Assembly (NCBI GenBank): GCA_910574895.1
Contig: CAJTDQ010000005.1
Coordinates: forward strand, 1 to 64,000
From: Eubacteriaceae bacterium
GTDB taxonomy: Bacteria; Bacillota; Clostridia; Lachnospirales; Lachnospiraceae
Reading direction: 5' to 3'
DNA length: 64,000 nt
The notes under the pieces were generated by a model. The model was not told where the DNA came from. It searched no databases and saw only the letters and a list, made by a program, of their open reading frames with translations. The translations under genes were made by a program, and so were the position numbers. Positions 19,063 to 28,074 of the stretch are shown here, piece by piece. Numbering within the stretch: position 1 is the stretch's first letter; each line of letters starts with the position of its first letter.

Positions 19063-19599
19063 TTAGTCGAAAATCGGTTCAATTAATCCGTATGTTCCAC
19101 CTTTTCTCTTGTAAACTACATTTACTTCATCTGTATCTGCATTTAAGAAAACAAAGAAGTTATGTCCTAATAATTCCATTTGTACACAAGCCTCTTCTGC
19201 ATCCATAGGTTTTACACCAAAACTTTTGGTTCTTACAATCTTAACTGCATCCTCGTCATCCTCATAATCAGCATCAATATAGTCCGCTGTAAAATTATCT
19301 CGATATGATTTTTTCTTATCAATCAGTTTGTTCTTATACTTTACTAACTGACGCTCTATTGTCTCCTCAACCATGTCAATAGAAGCATACATATCTTCAC
19401 TAATCTCTTCCGCTCTAATAATATTGCCTTTTACAGGAATTGTTACCTCCACCTTGTGATCGTTTCGGTTCACGCTGAGAGTTACATCTGCTCTAATCTC
19501 TTCTGCAAAGTACTTGTCCAACTTACCTAGTTTCTCATCAATAGCACTTTTGATGCCTTCTGTAACTTCAATATTTTTTCCGAAAATTTTAATTTTCAT
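19063..19599 (-). CDS. hpf: Ribosome hibernation promoting factor, long form
   Basis: Long HPF dimerises 70S ribosomes into 100S particles in stationary phase. The N-terminal S30AE domain (residues 1 to about 100, with IDEKLGKLDKYF and VEVTIPVKGNIIRAEE) is followed by the C-terminal dimerisation domain (VRTKSFGVKPMDAEEACVQ, LGHNFFVFLNADTDEVNVVY). The 178-residue length is that of the long form, so no separate RMF is needed. A strong extended -10 promoter lies about 35 bp upstream. Confidence 0.97.
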   Translation of the reverse strand: MKIKIFGKNIEVTEGIKSAIDEKLGKLDKYFAEEIRADVTLSVNRNDHKVEVTIPVKGNIIRAEEISEDMYASIDMVEETIERQLVKYKNKLIDKKKSYRDNFTADYIDADYEDDEDAVKIVRTKSFGVKPMDAEEACVQMELLGHNFFVFLNADTDEVNVVYKRKGGTYGLIEPIFD

Positions 19600-19631
19600 G
19601 GTACCACTTCCTTTCCTTATCTAGTACCTAA

Positions 19632-19661
19632 ATTATACCATACTCTGCATATGTTTAACAA
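19632..19661 (-). promoter_or_regulatory. Promoter of hpf with extended -10
   Basis: On the minus strand TTGTTA (19,661-19,656) is followed after 18 nt by TATAAT (19,637-19,632), and TGG immediately precedes the -10 box (TGnTATAAT extended form). It is the closest promoter to hpf. Confidence 0.7.
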
Positions 19662-19719
19662 TGAAAAACACAAAATTTTCATTAGTTATATTTTTAACTA
19701 AGTTATTGTGCAATTTACA

Positions 19720-19960
19720 CAATATTATGCCTTTTTTCCTTTTTCGACGAATATTGACATAATTGTGTTAAACTCAAGTTATTAACATATTTTTTTCTGC
19801 AATTTTTCTCGAAAATATGGGTTATTAACCGAGTTATTAACATTGTTAACCTTTTTTCGTGTTTTTTTATGTAAATCTTTGTCGAATCAAAAAAGAACAA
19901 ATGTTTTGTAAACATGTAATGAAATTGTGCATTTTCTACATAAGTTCTTGACAACATATT
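19720..19960. other. AT-rich intergenic region with repeated GTTATTAAC
   Basis: The 440-bp gap between hpf and the NlpC/P60 gene holds no credible gene; a 93-codon frame here is low-complexity. It carries GTTATTAAC-type near-palindromes at about 19,778, 19,821 and 19,832 and a related GTTAAC shortly after. These could be protein-binding sites, but with this base composition chance occurrence is not excluded. Confidence 0.35.
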
Positions 19961-19989
19961 GAAATATATACGTATAAAATAAGAAAAAA

Positions 19990-20021
19990 CTATCACAATG
20001 AAAGTGGTTTCATCATAATAG
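19990..20021 (-). terminator. Bidirectional terminator hairpin after the NlpC/P60 gene
   Basis: CTAT and ATGAAA segments pair with TTTCAT and ATAG across a GTGG loop, with A and T tracts on both sides. On the minus strand it follows the stop at 20,041 by about 20 bp and is followed by TTTTTTCTT. Confidence 0.75.
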
Positions 20022-20040
20022 CTTTTTTTATATTTGTTTT

Positions 20041-21348
20041 TTAATTTATAATTCTTCTAGCCGCACATGGTGAACCCATTCCACTGATAATAATACCTGT
20101 AGATGGTGTTGACGCATGTATAATCTGTCCACCGCCAATATACATAGCTACATGGCTGATTGTAGAACTGTTATATTTGTAGAATAACAAGTCTCCCGGT
20201 AATAATGCACTCATAGAAACTGCTCTTCCATTATATACCTGAGTATAAGATGAACGGTTTAATGAATAGCCAAAATGTGCATACACTGACATTGTAAACC
20301 CTGAACAATCTGTTCCGTTTGTTAAACTGGAACCTCCATATACGTATGGATTTCCAAGGAACTGTTTTGCATATGCTACGACCGCTGACGCACCGGAACC
20401 TGATGCATTGCCATAAGATGGCTTCGATGTTGGCTTTGGTGTATTTGTCTTTGGTGGTGTATATGTATTATTACTATTATTGCTGTTGTTGTTTGCGTTT
20501 ATATTACTGTTCTGAGCCGGCTCATCATTGTTATCAGACTGCTTATTCTGTTCAGCCTCTGCTGCTAACTGTGCCTGTCGTTCTCTTTCTTCCTGTTCTT
20601 TCTGTGCTTTAATCTTTGCTTTCTCTTCAGCATTGGTGATTGCTGTTTCCATATCTACACTTACTTTTACATAATCGGAAGATACCCAGCCACTGACACC
20701 ATCGCCGATTTTCACTTTTACCCATTTACCATCATCACTGAATTTTTTAATAACATAATTTTCATTGTGGTAAACGTTCGTTACAATACTTCCTTTAGTA
20801 TTGGCTGATTTTCTTACATGTACACCGGAATCTTTTACATTTGCAAATACATATCCGTTATCTAACGCATTTGACTGTGCTTTTTTTCCTGTCACAAAAT
20901 ATTCAGCCTTAATATAACCTCTACAGTTTCCTGATACAATTTTGTACCATCCGCTTTTTGTTGTTTCAACAATTCTTGCACCACAGTTATTATATATCTT
21001 ACCTACACGCTTTGATTTTGCGTTCGGCTTTTTTCTGACATTTACATAATCTTCCCGACCACCACTCACACGGGCAATGGCAATATCTGAAAACATCTTA
21101 CTTTCTTTGCTTTCGTTTTTGTTTTCTACCTTTTGTACAGGCTGTGTTTTCTGCTCCGGCGCCGGAAGATATTTTGACAAGTCTTCTTCACTTCCAACAT
21201 TATTTATATATTCTTCTATCGCAACAGTAGCACCTGCGCTTGGTATTTCAGTATTTAATTCTTCTGCAAACACTGGCTGTGCAAGTGTTGTAGTCATCAC
21301 TACTGTAAGCACTCCACTAATAATTTTCTCCACATTATAGCGTCTCAT
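20041..21348 (-). CDS. Secreted SH3 / NlpC-P60 peptidoglycan endopeptidase
   Basis: A 435-residue exported wall hydrolase. A signal peptide spans about residues 1-28 (VLTVVMTTTLAQPVFAEE). Two bacterial SH3 domains follow (about 90-155 with YVNVRKKPNAKSKRVGKIY, and 165-235 with VHVRKSANTKGSIVTNVY), then a Lys/Glu-rich helical stretch and an Asn/Pro/Thr linker. The C-terminal NlpC/P60 domain (about 320-435) has the catalytic DCSGF cysteine, the SHVAMYIG histidine and the third residue in HASTP. Such enzymes cut gamma-D-Glu-diamino-acid links in stem peptides. No c-di-AMP riboswitch is found upstream; a consensus promoter is. Confidence 0.95.
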   Translation of the reverse strand: MRRYNVEKIISGVLTVVMTTTLAQPVFAEELNTEIPSAGATVAIEEYINNVGSEEDLSKYLPAPEQKTQPVQKVENKNESKESKMFSDIAIARVSGGREDYVNVRKKPNAKSKRVGKIYNNCGARIVETTKSGWYKIVSGNCRGYIKAEYFVTGKKAQSNALDNGYVFANVKDSGVHVRKSANTKGSIVTNVYHNENYVIKKFSDDGKWVKVKIGDGVSGWVSSDYVKVSVDMETAITNAEEKAKIKAQKEQEERERQAQLAAEAEQNKQSDNNDEPAQNSNINANNNSNNSNNTYTPPKTNTPKPTSKPSYGNASGSGASAVVAYAKQFLGNPYVYGGSSLTNGTDCSGFTMSVYAHFGYSLNRSSYTQVYNGRAVSMSALLPGDLLFYKYNSSTISHVAMYIGGGQIIHASTPSTGIIISGMGSPCAARRIIN

Positions 21349-21403
21349 TTTTATACGCCTCCGTTATTTATTTTTATAGCCTAAATGTTACAAATTTATT
21401 ACA

Positions 21404-21432
21404 ATCATAACATTGCAGACAAACTATGTCAA
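21404..21432 (-). promoter_or_regulatory. Promoter of the NlpC/P60 gene
   Basis: On the minus strand TTGACA (21,432-21,427) and TATGAT (21,409-21,404) are separated by 17 nt, about 56 bp upstream of the start codon. Confidence 0.75.
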
Positions 21433-21528
21433 CCAGTTTTATTATCATCTTGTAGCAATTCTTTTTTATCTATGGTATTTTATACGTAGAATATTATTTT
21501 TTGTTGAAACACTTAATGGGAGATTATC

Positions 21529-22251
21529 ATGAAAAAATCAGCAATCGTAACCGGCGCTTCAGGGGAAATTGGAGCCGCCATTTCAGAACTATTAATAACT
21601 CAGGGCTATTCTGTGATAGGTACTTATTACAGCAACGAAAAATCTATTGACGAATTGGCTCTGCGGCTTGGAAATAATTTTTTTCCTTTTCAGTGTGATT
21701 TATCAGATTTTGATACTGCAAAAAGTTTACTTACTTATATAGAAGAAAAACAATTTCAGGTAGAGGTTTTAATTAATAATGCAGGTATTTCTATTATCGG
21801 ATTACTACAGGATTTGACACGAGAATCCTGGAACAATATATGGAATACAAATGTTACATCTGCCATTTCTCTTAGTCAGGCAGTAATTCCAGTCTTTTTG
21901 AAAGAAGGTAGTGGGAAAATCATTAATATTTCTTCTGTCTGGGGAAGCTGCGGAGCTTCCTGCGAGACAGCATACTCTGCAACAAAGGGGGCCGTCAATA
22001 CATTTACCAAAGCGCTTGCCAAAGAACTGGCTCCTTCCAATATTCAGGTAAATGCTATTGCCTGTGGCATTATTGACACGAAAATGAACGCTCACCTAAC
22101 CGACGAAGATATAAAACAAATCGTAGATGAGATTCCTGCCGGACGTCTCGGAACACCGGCTGACGTTGCAAAGACCGTCTGTGCTCTCCTTACAGCCAGC
22201 CCATACATGACCGGTCAGATTATCACCTTAGATGGCGGCTGGACAGTATAA
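21529..22251 (+). CDS. SDR-family oxidoreductase, EF-P 5-aminopentanone reductase-like
   Basis: A 240-residue short-chain dehydrogenase. The NAD(P)-binding TGASGEIGAAIS, the NNAGIS motif and the catalytic Ser-Tyr-Lys set (INISSVWG, then YSATKGAVNTF) are intact. The segment SSVWGSCGASCETAYSATKG resembles proteins now called elongation factor P 5-aminopentanone reductase (YmfI), more than FabG. It is a monocistronic plus-strand gene, divergent from the NlpC/P60 gene and followed by its own terminator. The substrate cannot be proven from sequence. Confidence 0.85.
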   Translation: MKKSAIVTGASGEIGAAISELLITQGYSVIGTYYSNEKSIDELALRLGNNFFPFQCDLSDFDTAKSLLTYIEEKQFQVEVLINNAGISIIGLLQDLTRESWNNIWNTNVTSAISLSQAVIPVFLKEGSGKIINISSVWGSCGASCETAYSATKGAVNTFTKALAKELAPSNIQVNAIACGIIDTKMNAHLTDEDIKQIVDEIPAGRLGTPADVAKTVCALLTASPYMTGQIITLDGGWTV

Positions 22252-22286
22252 AAACAACATATTGTAAAATCTCTAAAAATACATAC

Positions 22287-22334
22287 AAGGGGCATATCAC
22301 ACTAAAAACTCTAGTACGATAGCCCCTTTTTTTA
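22287..22334 (+). terminator. Terminator of the SDR gene
   Basis: AAGGGGC (from 22,287) pairs with GCCCCTT and is followed by seven T residues. It ends the only plus-strand gene in this stretch. Confidence 0.85.
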
Positions 22335-22438
22335 TCTTTTTTCTAAAATATTATCAACTAATTTTTGTAATTCTTCTTTATTAGATAAATATAATTCATA
22401 TTTTAATACGAATAAAATACTATCTATACCATGAGATA
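22332..22438 (-). pseudogene. Short open remnant downstream of the aldo/keto reductase
   Basis: Immediately after the aldo/keto reductase stop, the +1 frame on the minus strand stays open for about 33 codons with protein-like composition (HGIDSILFVLKYEL, then YLSNKEELQKLVDNILEKR) and ends in TAA at 22,332. It has no start codon or ribosome-binding site of its own. It is best read as the 3' remnant of a deleted gene; a frameshifted extension of the reductase is less likely because that protein is already full length. Confidence 0.3.
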
Positions 22439-22440
22439 CC

Positions 22441-23244
22441 TTATTTTTTATCCAGATATGCCATATCCTCGTCACTAATTTCAAAATCAACCTGTACGTT
22501 TGAAATAATTCTCTCTTCTTTTGTTGATTTCGGAATTGCTACTGCACCTTTCTGGATACAATATCTCACGCAAATCTGTGGAATTGTTGCATTGTATTTC
22601 TCAGCAATCTTTGCAACATACTCATCATTTACCAACCCACCTGTAGCCAATGGTGAGTATGCCATCAACTGTATATTGTTCTCCTTACATTTTGCTACAA
22701 TATGCTCCTGTCTGTTTCCTACATGAAAACTTATCTGGTCTACCATAGGAACTACCTTACAATTATCCAGTATCGGCTGTATATGCTCCGGTGCAAAATT
22801 GGAAATTCCAATCGCTCTTGCTTTTCCACTCTCGTATATTTCTTCTAAAGCTTTCCAACTTTCAATATTTCCTTCTGTGCAGTCCATTCCCATTTTGTCC
22901 CATGGCCATGGTGCGTGAATCAAATACAAATCAATATATCCAAGTCCTAAATCTGACAATGACTCCTCAAAACATTTTTTTGCAATATCATATCCTTTGC
23001 ATTCTGCCGGAAGTTTTGTTGTCACAAAGATATCTTCTCTTGCAATTCCGAAATCCTTTATTGCTCTTCCTACGCTTGCCTCATTTCCATACGCTTTCGC
23101 AGTATCAATATGACGATAACCGTTTTTTAGTGCAAACATTACCGAATTATATGTATCTTCTCCGTCCGGTATCTGCCATGTACCAAGCCCAATCTTCGGA
23201 ATCTTCACCCCATTTGCCAATGTGTAAGTTTCTTGTAATATCAT
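22441..23244 (-). CDS. Aldo/keto reductase
   Basis: A 267-residue NADPH-dependent TIM-barrel reductase of the AKR5-like group. The signature GYRHIDTAKAYGNEASVG contains catalytic Asp and Tyr, the Lys is in VTTKLPAE, and the His is in DLYLIHAPWPW. The C-terminal IPKSTKEERIISN binds cofactor phosphate. A strong AAGGAGG precedes the ATG. It is third in a row with two beta-helix proteins (49-bp gap), so it may act on a sugar released by them; the substrate is unknown. Confidence 0.93.
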   Translation of the reverse strand: MILQETYTLANGVKIPKIGLGTWQIPDGEDTYNSVMFALKNGYRHIDTAKAYGNEASVGRAIKDFGIAREDIFVTTKLPAECKGYDIAKKCFEESLSDLGLGYIDLYLIHAPWPWDKMGMDCTEGNIESWKALEEIYESGKARAIGISNFAPEHIQPILDNCKVVPMVDQISFHVGNRQEHIVAKCKENNIQLMAYSPLATGGLVNDEYVAKIAEKYNATIPQICVRYCIQKGAVAIPKSTKEERIISNVQVDFEISDEDMAYLDKK

Positions 23245-23292
23245 TTCAACCTCCTTATATTTGCAAAATTCAACTTTTAATTAATAAACACC

Positions 23293-25107
23293 TTATTGTA
23301 TCAATCCATTTTCATATTCCATAATACGGGATGCATTTCCACCAAATTCTGTAGCATCACCTTTATCATTGATAACATGCAAAATCTTTCCATTTCCGTT
23401 TAATTTTACAGTACATGTATTATGTAATTTTACCCCCTTCTTATCGGGTACTTCTACGGCACTGAAAATCTCTATATCTGCATCTCTGTTATAACAATAA
23501 GCACCGATACCATAACTTTCAAATTTGTTTACACCATCATCTACTTTAATGGATGCATACCCTTTCACTTGACCATCATGGCTCATATATGCTTTCTGCT
23601 TTGGTGCATCATATGGCATTTCACTCTGATAGAAATATAATTTTCCATTGTCACCATTCCAAATTGTCTGATACTCCTGAAAATGTTCTACAAATAATCC
23701 ATACATAATGGCATTATCTCCATTAATAATAATGCCATTTGGAGCAGTGTTGACATCCCATCCTACATTCGTACTGTGGTCAGCCCGCCATACCCAGAAA
23801 TTGTCTCCTATTACATCATTGCTGTTTACAATAACACAGGTCTTAACCTTTCCTGCATATTTTCCACCGCCTACTCTAAAGTAAACATCACTGAAACATA
23901 GAGGATTATCTGCATGAGATACATCTGTTTTCTCTTCTCCTATTCTCAAAAGAGTTTCTGATTCTTTTTCTCCTGCATCGAATAAGAGCCCGCAAACCTT
24001 AATGCCATCGACATCCGCAATTTCCATACATGCATTTCCATCTGCCGTCTCAAGCGTAGCCAATCCCATTCCATACATAATTGTATTTTCCTTAGACACT
24101 TTTAATGCCTTTTCTAACTTATAAATACCCGGTGTAAATAAAATATGTTTTCCACTTTCTAATGCCTTGTTGATAGTATCAGCATTATCCTTTGGATTTG
24201 CTATATAAAATGTGTTTAAGCTATAAAATGTTCCTTTTACTCCATCTTTCCATGATATTCCCTGTGCATCCTTTCTGATTTCCGGAACCATAATACCATA
24301 GCCATTTTTTTCATCATAACAGATATATGGTTTTTCCTGAACCTTTGGTGCCTGTTTTACCGTAGTATAAGGGGCATACGGCCAAACGCCTGATGGTATG
24401 CTTGACGGGTCCTCTCCCACAAATACCATGTTCCATACGCCATTTTCCCAGAATCTCCATTGATTATTTCTACATAAATACTGCTGTTGGGAGCCGGATG
24501 AAACCATTCCGTCAAAATTAGAATCTGCAATAAATCCACCACTGGACCATCCCTCTCCGTCACTTAAAACAACTCCATCACTGGAATTTACTCTCCTGAG
24601 GGAAACTGCCTGAGAATTTGCCCACATACAATATTCATTGATACTAAAATTTTCTGCACTTCTCCAGAAATTGCATGTAGCATTGTGATACATCCAGTTT
24701 GCATCTACCCAGAGTTTATTGATATTTGTATCTTTCGGTGAAATGCCAAGACCTGCTGCCTGCGTGTAGTATCCCACATTTACAAGCAACGACTTATCAT
24801 ATGTACCCGGCTTGAATAAAAGAGCATATCTTTCGTCACCAAACTGGTTTGTCTCCTGTTTTTTAAAAATCTCTGTCACTTTACTTTGTATGTCTTCTGC
24901 TTTGTCTTCTGTATCAAAAACATAAACATTTTTTCCTAAAACAGCATCATCTGTTACCGCATCACCATCAGTAATATACTTTATTTGATTTCCTGTCTTT
25001 TCATCTGAAATAACAGTAGTTTTTTTATTATCTGTTTTACCGCTATCACAGCCAAAGCACATGGCTGCCATCAATATGATTATGGTTGCAATTAAATATT
25101 TTCTCAT
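23293..25107 (-). CDS. Lipoprotein with right-handed beta-helix (pectate-lyase-like) fold
   Basis: A 604-residue lipoprotein. The signal sequence ends in a CFGC lipobox with Cys20 as the lipidated residue. The rest contains repeated short strands in two stretches resembling parallel beta-helix proteins: residues about 70-260 with NFWRSAENFSI and the unusual VSSGSQQQYLCRNNQWRFW, and about 280-560 with HILFTPGIYKLEKALKV and TIMYGMGLATL. As I recall, actinobacterial homologues with the SSGSQQQ region are often labelled adenylyl cyclase; nothing here supports cyclase activity. It starts 12 bp after the next beta-helix gene, so the pair is co-transcribed. A carbohydrate-active role is inference. 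Confidence 0.75.
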   Translation of the reverse strand: MRKYLIATIIILMAAMCFGCDSGKTDNKKTTVISDEKTGNQIKYITDGDAVTDDAVLGKNVYVFDTEDKAEDIQSKVTEIFKKQETNQFGDERYALLFKPGTYDKSLLVNVGYYTQAAGLGISPKDTNINKLWVDANWMYHNATCNFWRSAENFSINEYCMWANSQAVSLRRVNSSDGVVLSDGEGWSSGGFIADSNFDGMVSSGSQQQYLCRNNQWRFWENGVWNMVFVGEDPSSIPSGVWPYAPYTTVKQAPKVQEKPYICYDEKNGYGIMVPEIRKDAQGISWKDGVKGTFYSLNTFYIANPKDNADTINKALESGKHILFTPGIYKLEKALKVSKENTIMYGMGLATLETADGNACMEIADVDGIKVCGLLFDAGEKESETLLRIGEEKTDVSHADNPLCFSDVYFRVGGGKYAGKVKTCVIVNSNDVIGDNFWVWRADHSTNVGWDVNTAPNGIIINGDNAIMYGLFVEHFQEYQTIWNGDNGKLYFYQSEMPYDAPKQKAYMSHDGQVKGYASIKVDDGVNKFESYGIGAYCYNRDADIEIFSAVEVPDKKGVKLHNTCTVKLNGNGKILHVINDKGDATEFGGNASRIMEYENGLIQ

Positions 25108-25119
25108 GTCTTTCTCCTT

Positions 25120-28032
25120 CTAACATTTCTTAACTAAATATACTGCATGCCTTGTAGTTACAATCAAATTATTTCGTTTTTCGCCTCCAAAATCAAAAGT
25201 AGTAGGACGCTCTGGAAGACAGATCGTCTCTGACAACTTACCATTTTCGTACACTTTGATATTGTCATCTCCTACATATATTTTATGGTTAAACTTACGA
25301 ACCTTAAAATCCCCTTCTTCTATAATCGGCACCGGATTCGTCAGTATCCCTTCTTTTGTAATGTCACACTGCCAGACACGCTTGTACATCTCATCGACAG
25401 AATACAACTTGCGTCCCGGCTTTGATCTTGAAAGATTATTGGCACGAATCAAATCGTAATGACATGGTATTATCGTAGAGCCATCCGGTGCAATAAATGC
25501 TTTTCTTGGATTATACTCACACACCTCGCCAAAATCTGTACTGTCTCTCCAACGGTTTCCCGGATACAATACCCGCTCCGGTTCCACATCTCCGATATTT
25601 ATCTTCTCCAGTCTTTCAATATTGCCGTCTTTATCTATCGTAAATGCTACAACACTTGCACGATTGTCATACCAAAATCCATAAGAAGTACCAAAACTGT
25701 CAGGTGGAAGCTGGTTCACAATCTCTTTTCCATTTAATGTAGCTTCCATTGGAATAGAATACTCACCAATTACAATGATATTGTCTCTCGTATCAAATCC
25801 AAGAGAATTAATTTTAAATGGAGATTCAAAAATCATGGAAAGTTTCAGTGATTTTCCATCAAGACGGTAAACTTTCTTATCCATACTGTCCAGAAAATAA
25901 AAATTTCCTCTTCCATCACAACACCCGCCATCTGCGAACCGGAATCCTGAATATAATAACTCCACACTGTATTTATTTTTGTCTTCTTCTCCGGTCTCTG
26001 TTTTCAGTCTTTGTTTTTTATCTGCATTTCCTTTTATCTCAATGCGTGAAGCCTGCCAAGGTCTTATCTCTGTACCTGAATTCACATCCAGTAAAAAATT
26101 GTCTATTGTGTATTTCATCTGAGAATAATTATGTACATTTAAAAACCTGATGTCTTTACAATCCCATATTTTCACACAATAAGGAAATGGTTTTTGTACA
26201 AATACAGTTCTAAAACAATAGGTTGATGCAAATGTAATATTTTCACAATTGTGAAGTTCTATCGGGAGAGCAAACTCTCCTTCTGCCTTTTCCTCTTCGC
26301 TCTGAAATCCATATATCGTAATGTTTTTTGCATTTATCATTCTGATTTCACACCGTGCATGATGTTCCAAAGATAAACAGTATATCTTTGTAGGAACCTC
26401 TGTATTCTGTATTTTCACTCCCGCTGTCACATATGGACTGGCAGACCAGATGTCTTTAAATATACCGCCTCCGCCGTATATAAAAAGACTCGGATACTGA
26501 TAATCCCAGATTCTGTCTAATCTTGCATCTCTTGCCCTGCCTTCATCATAAGGCATTTCAAATGCACCTGTTCCTTTTACCAGATTTCCATGACCTCCGA
26601 AAAACTTTACATCGTTCATATAGGAGTTCTTGTCTGCCTGCCAGTATACGCCGCAGGCTCTCGGGTTTTTTCCTCCTGTGTTCACTCCCAGCCCGAACAT
26701 AATATTTTTCTTTTTAGATGTCTTAATAAACGGTCTGACCTTTCCAAAACCTGTAAATTTCTCTGCATTTTCTTTTAATATCAACTGTGTTGAAGCCGGA
26801 TTCATTCCAATGAAAACAGTATTTTCTTTTAGTGCAATCGTATCTGTAAGGATATATTCCCCTTGTGGAAAATAAATTACTTCATACTTTTCTATGGCTG
26901 CTTTTAGTGCTGCTGTATCATCCGTAACCCCATCTCCCTGCAACCCTGCTTTCTTCGCATTTATCCACCGCTCCATCGGAGAAAGTGCAGGCAAATCTGT
27001 TTTTAAAATATCATAATCAATCTCTCTGGAATAACGGTATATCTCATCATGAAACTGTTTTTCCGGATTTTCATCGCTGACCACCACGCCATGTATATAT
27101 TTTTCTAATTTGCATGGATTATCTTCACTGCCAATTTTCTTGTCTGTATCTTTAAACCTTACAATATTTTCTACTGTCTTCAAATAACAGTTCTTTACGT
27201 TAATCTGGGTAAGTTCGTTTTTTTCCTGAGCAATATCTAACAAAATATCCATATTCTCAAAAACGGAATCTTCAATAATAAGCTTTTCAAAATATCCTTC
27301 TTCCACATCAATAAACTTTGATGTATTGACACTATGAGTCCTGATAATATTAAGTCCGGCTTCTCTTGTTTTTATGGCAGCGGCTTTCTGTCCACAAAAT
27401 CTGGTATCTACCATAACAAAGGGCCAGCCCGGTGAACATTTTGTCGTAATAATTCCATACTGCCCACCATTAATATAAATGTCTTCCATCTCGTTACCTA
27501 CATCATAGATTCCAGCCATTCCGGACTCCACGTAAATATCAATATGGTTAATAAAACAGTGCTGGGCATAATGTGTACGAAATGCTACTCCATAAGGATT
27601 TCCTTTTCCCATTCTTACGTTGATATTGGATATCGCACTATAAAAAGTCCCCGGATTCGCATCCTCAATAAGATTTTCATCCTCCTGCATCATATTGGTA
27701 AACCAGAACAGATATTTAAATCCACCTTTCTGCTTAGGATGAGGTATATCAAAACCATCTGCATTGTCTTTTAAAATAAACTCCGGTCTGTTCTTTCCAT
27801 ATCCAATCATTCTTACTGCCTTTGGCATATAGATTGTCCTGCTGAGTAGGTATTTTCCTTCCGGCACAAAAAGAACACCGTAACCCTGCTGCTCTACAAC
27901 AGAATAAATAGCTTTCTGTAACTGTTCACTGACATCTACAGTCCCATCCCTCTTAATATCATAATACTCTTCAGTAAAATAGACTGCCTTTTCGTCTTTT
28001 AATCTCTCCTGATAAAATGATAATCCGTTCAT
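25120..28032 (-). CDS. Large cytoplasmic double beta-helix protein with C-terminal propeller-like region
   Basis: About 970 residues without a signal peptide or membrane segment. A first pectate-lyase-3-like unit begins at about residue 30 (GVLFVPEGKYLLSRTIYMP). A second begins at about 370 (GDGVTDDTAALKAAI then VIYFPQGEYILTDTIAL), the hallmark of this superfamily. Residues about 700-975 contain DGRGNFYFLDSMDKKVYRL and similar blocks that look like an SMP-30/NHL-type propeller. The frame opens at 28,047, but AAAGG sits 7 nt before the Met at 28,032, which is preferred. First of the operon with the lipoprotein and the aldo/keto reductase. Substrate unknown. Confidence 0.72.
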   Translation of the reverse strand: MNGLSFYQERLKDEKAVYFTEEYYDIKRDGTVDVSEQLQKAIYSVVEQQGYGVLFVPEGKYLLSRTIYMPKAVRMIGYGKNRPEFILKDNADGFDIPHPKQKGGFKYLFWFTNMMQEDENLIEDANPGTFYSAISNINVRMGKGNPYGVAFRTHYAQHCFINHIDIYVESGMAGIYDVGNEMEDIYINGGQYGIITTKCSPGWPFVMVDTRFCGQKAAAIKTREAGLNIIRTHSVNTSKFIDVEEGYFEKLIIEDSVFENMDILLDIAQEKNELTQINVKNCYLKTVENIVRFKDTDKKIGSEDNPCKLEKYIHGVVVSDENPEKQFHDEIYRYSREIDYDILKTDLPALSPMERWINAKKAGLQGDGVTDDTAALKAAIEKYEVIYFPQGEYILTDTIALKENTVFIGMNPASTQLILKENAEKFTGFGKVRPFIKTSKKKNIMFGLGVNTGGKNPRACGVYWQADKNSYMNDVKFFGGHGNLVKGTGAFEMPYDEGRARDARLDRIWDYQYPSLFIYGGGGIFKDIWSASPYVTAGVKIQNTEVPTKIYCLSLEHHARCEIRMINAKNITIYGFQSEEEKAEGEFALPIELHNCENITFASTYCFRTVFVQKPFPYCVKIWDCKDIRFLNVHNYSQMKYTIDNFLLDVNSGTEIRPWQASRIEIKGNADKKQRLKTETGEEDKNKYSVELLYSGFRFADGGCCDGRGNFYFLDSMDKKVYRLDGKSLKLSMIFESPFKINSLGFDTRDNIIVIGEYSIPMEATLNGKEIVNQLPPDSFGTSYGFWYDNRASVVAFTIDKDGNIERLEKINIGDVEPERVLYPGNRWRDSTDFGEVCEYNPRKAFIAPDGSTIIPCHYDLIRANNLSRSKPGRKLYSVDEMYKRVWQCDITKEGILTNPVPIIEEGDFKVRKFNHKIYVGDDNIKVYENGKLSETICLPERPTTFDFGGEKRNNLIVTTRHAVYLVKKC

Positions 28033-28074
28033 CCCATAACCTTTCATTTAGAATATTTTAATCTTCTTTTATAT

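Noticed and set aside
19715-19996. 93-codon frame on the minus strand between hpf and the NlpC/P60 gene
   Set aside because: It overlaps the terminator hairpin, lacks a ribosome-binding site and its translation is low-complexity Phe/Lys/Tyr-rich. It is intergenic DNA.
21349-21528. c-di-AMP (ydaO) riboswitch before the NlpC/P60 gene
   Set aside because: Such riboswitches often control wall hydrolases, but none of the conserved sequence is present in this 180-bp spacer.
22441-23244. Frameshifted C-terminal extension of the aldo/keto reductase
   Set aside because: The reductase is already of full family length and ends normally, so the open +1 frame after it is more likely a remnant of another gene.
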